From assembly GCA_022539475.1 (NCBI GenBank), contig VCMS01000355.1:1-54808 (forward strand): a DNA stretch of 54,808 bases, given 5' to 3'. Numbering within the stretch: position 1 is the first letter of the stretch; each line of letters starts with the position of its first letter. Shown here in pieces: positions 52,691-54,808 of this stretch. Made by a program: the position numbers and the translations under genes. The notes under the pieces were generated by a model. The model was not told the origin of the DNA, made no database searches, and saw only the letters and a list, made by a program, of their open reading frames with translations. Source of the stretch: Gracilaria domingensis. Lineage: Eukaryota > Rhodophyta > Florideophyceae > Gracilariales > Gracilariaceae.

Positions 52691-53365
52691 CGAAATCACT
52701 GCGGGGCGGCGTGTTTTGGGAGATCCCGGGAAGGCGCCGGAATGTGGCCAGAACGTGCCCGCGGGCGGGAGGGGTCGGTCGTGTTAGGGTACCTACCCTA
52801 ACACGACCGGACCCCCCCGCCCGCGGGCATAAAATCGCACATTTTTCAAAAAATCGTCCAAAACGTGCCCGCGGGCGGGGGGTCCGGTCGTGTTAGGGTA
52901 GCTACCCTAACACGACCGACCCCCCCCGCCCGCGGGCATAAAATCACACATTTTTCAAAAAATCGTCCAAAACGTGCCCGCGGGCGGGGGGGTCCGGTCG
53001 TGTTAGGGTAGGTACCCTAACACGACCGACCCCCCCCCCGCCCGCGGGCATAAAATCGCACATTTTAAAATCGCAAATTTTTCAAAAAAACGTCCAGAAC
53101 GTGCCCGCGGGCGGAGGGGGTCGGTCGTGTTAGGGTAGCTACCCTAACACGACCGACCCCCCCGCCCGCGGGCATAAAATCGCACCTTTTTCAAAAAATC
53201 GTCCAAAACGTGCCCGCGGGCGGGGGGTCCGGTCGTGTTAGGGTAGCTACCCTAACACGACCGACCCCCCCCCCCCCCCCGCCCGCGGGCACGTTCTGGC
53301 CACATTCTGGCACCCTCCGGAGACCTTCGAAAGCACTCCTCCCGGCTCTTCCGGCAGTGATTTCG
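52691..53365. repeat. Inverted-repeat-bounded array of five near-perfect palindromes
   Basis: The outer ends are inverted copies: CGAAATCACTGC at 52691 and GCAGTGATTTCG ending at 53365, then GAATGTGGCCAGAACGTG bordering both sides of the array. Inside are five palindromes at 52755-52829, 52865-52938, 52974-53050, 53101-53174 and 53210-53292. Each arm runs GTGCCCGCGGGCGGG, a G run, GGTCGTGTTAGGGTA, then a two-base centre and the exact reverse. Centres are CC, GC, GG, GC and GC. Spacers of 35-50 nt are A/T-rich (AAAATCGCACATTTTTCAAA) and conserved between units. The arms contain TTAGGG and its complement once each. The C-terminal reading frame of the adjacent KDZ transposase runs into the array, so the structure probably inserted there or terminates that element. 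Confidence 0.9.
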
Positions 53366-54808
53366 CTGCACACGCCGTGCACATATATCAAACTAGAGAA
53401 AACTAGCGCTTCACACCCACTTGATCCGCGACTTTTGGCACAATACGCGACCTTTGCAATAGCTCCGAATCGCGACGTGGCCGACATCAGAGCGACTACC
53501 TGGGCAACCCAAGTCTCTGAATCTTCTCCGCTTACCAATACAGTGGAAAACCTTGGCTTTCTACTGGGACCAAATGCTGGAGAAGCGAAGACATGTTGGA
53601 TGATGGGGTATTTGGGTCGTCCCAGCTTAAGTGCCTTAGAAGACGAATCGAAGTGTTCAAGAGTCGGAACGAAACCGCCTTTCACGAGGGCCGAATTCAC
53701 CAGAGTTATCCTTGTCTTTTCTGGGAAGTATGTAATAGAGTGCTCATCCAGTGTTTCTTTCACGAGACTGAGGAAAGAAGGAAGGGCCTGTTCACCAATT
53801 TGATCAAGAATCGACCTTGTGTCCCTACTTGAGAACATCTCTCTAACAGCAGTCCATGTTTTTGAACTGGACATACTTGAAACACAATGTTGAAGAGCTC
53901 GTAAAGTGAAAGAACGCCCTCTCATTGCAAACTGAGGAAGCTGTGTGGAAGTTCCTGGTAAACCTGGATTACGCTGGTAAGGAGTATTGCCATTCCATTG
54001 CTTTCTAACATGTCCGTGCTCAATGGAGCGAATAGTCTCCTCCACAGCCGTTGCTGTTCTTCTGGACGTCTTTTTGTAGTGTCTTTTAAATAGCAGGTGT
54101 GCATGTTCGTATATGCCTGCGTCGTAGTACTTGATACTTCCCAGACGGCGAATATCGTCCACGAGATGATCGAGAAGATGAAACTTCAGAGTTCCCAGTC
54201 TGGAGGGATGAAAATCCGCCAGAGTCTTTGTTGCGGAACGCTTGAAGGCTTCAATCTCCGAACTAAGACACAGGAGAGAGCTTTCAGTCCAATACGGGTC
54301 ACGATTGTATCTGAATAAGGTCGAGAGCAAGTCCGAGTACTGAGAGAAAACGGTTGTGATTGGGGCAACGTCCTGTTCTCCACAGCATATGTCAAAGAAT
54401 GCTCCTATGAAGGAAAGACCATGTCAAGTGCTTTGTAGTTTTTGGCCTCCAGCATTCCACGGAGACCGTCTTTCGTGAAGATACCATTCAAAGATTTGCC
54501 TTTCTCCTGCGTGGAGAAATCGATATGTAAACCTTTGGCAGGAGAATCGCGTTCTATGGCAGCTAGAATTGCGTTTGCATGGTTGAGGAGTTGGGTGCGT
54601 ATCGTTCGAAATGAACGCGATGCAGATGTTCCTATTGTGGTGCACAGGGTGTCTGACTGCAGTCTCTCGATTGTGGCCGTTTTTATCAACTTTGAGATGC
54701 CGAGATGCAAGTTGTGTAATGGTTCGAATGAGAACAGACTGTATGGAGACAATCCCGGGATCATTCCAAGGCTTACGAAGTTTCGAGGAACGAAGGAATG
54801 AGAAGATA
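53191..54808 (-). pseudogene. Second KDZ/Plavaka transposase, partial, frameshifted
   Basis: It is related to the transposase at 14.6-16.8 kb: EPLHNLHLGISKLIKTATIERL, HIDFSTQEKGKSLNGIF, LKFHLLDHL and YDAGIYEHAHLLFKRHYKKT all have counterparts there. One T is missing in ATGGTCTTTCCTTCATAG (about 54405-54420; the other copy has FPF at this point), which splits the gene. The 3' end leaves the family sequence near 53.4 kb and reads through GC-rich palindromic DNA, so the natural C-terminus is lost. The 5' part, including any zinc finger, lies beyond the window. Confidence 0.85.

Noticed and set aside
52755..53292. Possible CRISPR-like array
   Set aside because: The repeated part is the palindrome and the spacers are conserved too, not unique; the genome is eukaryotic and no cas genes are present.
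52755..53292. Interstitial telomere array
   Set aside because: TTAGGG occurs singly in each arm and never in tandem.

Overview
This is a nuclear DNA window from a eukaryote. Several genes have short introns with GT-AG borders (62, 76, 181, 283 and 839 nt inferred). Four classes of eukaryotic transposable element are packed together: Ty3/gypsy, a DIRS-like tyrosine-recombinase retroelement, KDZ/Plavaka and pogo/Tigger-like. There are no operons or ribosome-binding sites. A red alga (florideophyte) fits the style of intron-poor genes set among TE-rich DNA, but that is an inference, not a proof. No rRNA, tRNA or CRISPR array was recognised.

Layout. 1-10.9 kb: no recognisable gene, but a 650-bp element with ~180-bp inverted arms (7225-7876). 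10.9-11.6 kb: a frameshifted SET-domain relic. 12.3-14.6 kb: an unrecognised three-exon coiled-coil gene (+) lying tail to tail, 16 bp away, with a KDZ/Plavaka transposase (14.6-17.95 kb, -). 18.3-19.5 kb: diverged tandem repeats, one copy carrying a foldback insert. 21.2-26.2 kb: a decayed DIRS-like element whose tyrosine recombinase lies upstream of gag and RT/RNase H, the reverse of the usual order. 28.7-31.9 kb: two host genes, convergent, for a small methyltransferase and a secreted flavin amine oxidase with two introns. 32.2-35.1 kb: a complete TIR transposon encoding a pogo/Tigger-like transposase split by an intron that holds an LTR-like fragment. 36.2-42.4 kb: a Ty3/gypsy gag-pol with a candidate -1 frameshift site. 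43.2-46.1 kb: two orphan ORFs. 46.4-50.8 kb: a cluster of decaying metabolic genes (epimerase fragment, reductase-like gene with a stop) next to an intact HAD phosphatase and its dead inverted paralogue. 50.8-52.3 kb: a ParB-like protein. 52.7-53.4 kb: five near-perfect palindromes in tandem inside a larger inverted repeat. 53.2-54.8 kb: a second KDZ transposase that runs off the window.

The intact-looking host genes are few: the methyltransferase, the HAD phosphatase, the ParB-like protein and perhaps two orphan ORFs. Many other ORFs carry one lesion in an otherwise well-preserved frame. Several lesions are one-base changes in or beside short homopolymers, so assembly error must be weighed against true pseudogenisation. 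The most unusual signals are the palindrome array at 52.7-53.4 kb, the YR-first DIRS-like element, the G TTA AAC slip site in the gypsy element and the gene paired with the KDZ transposase.
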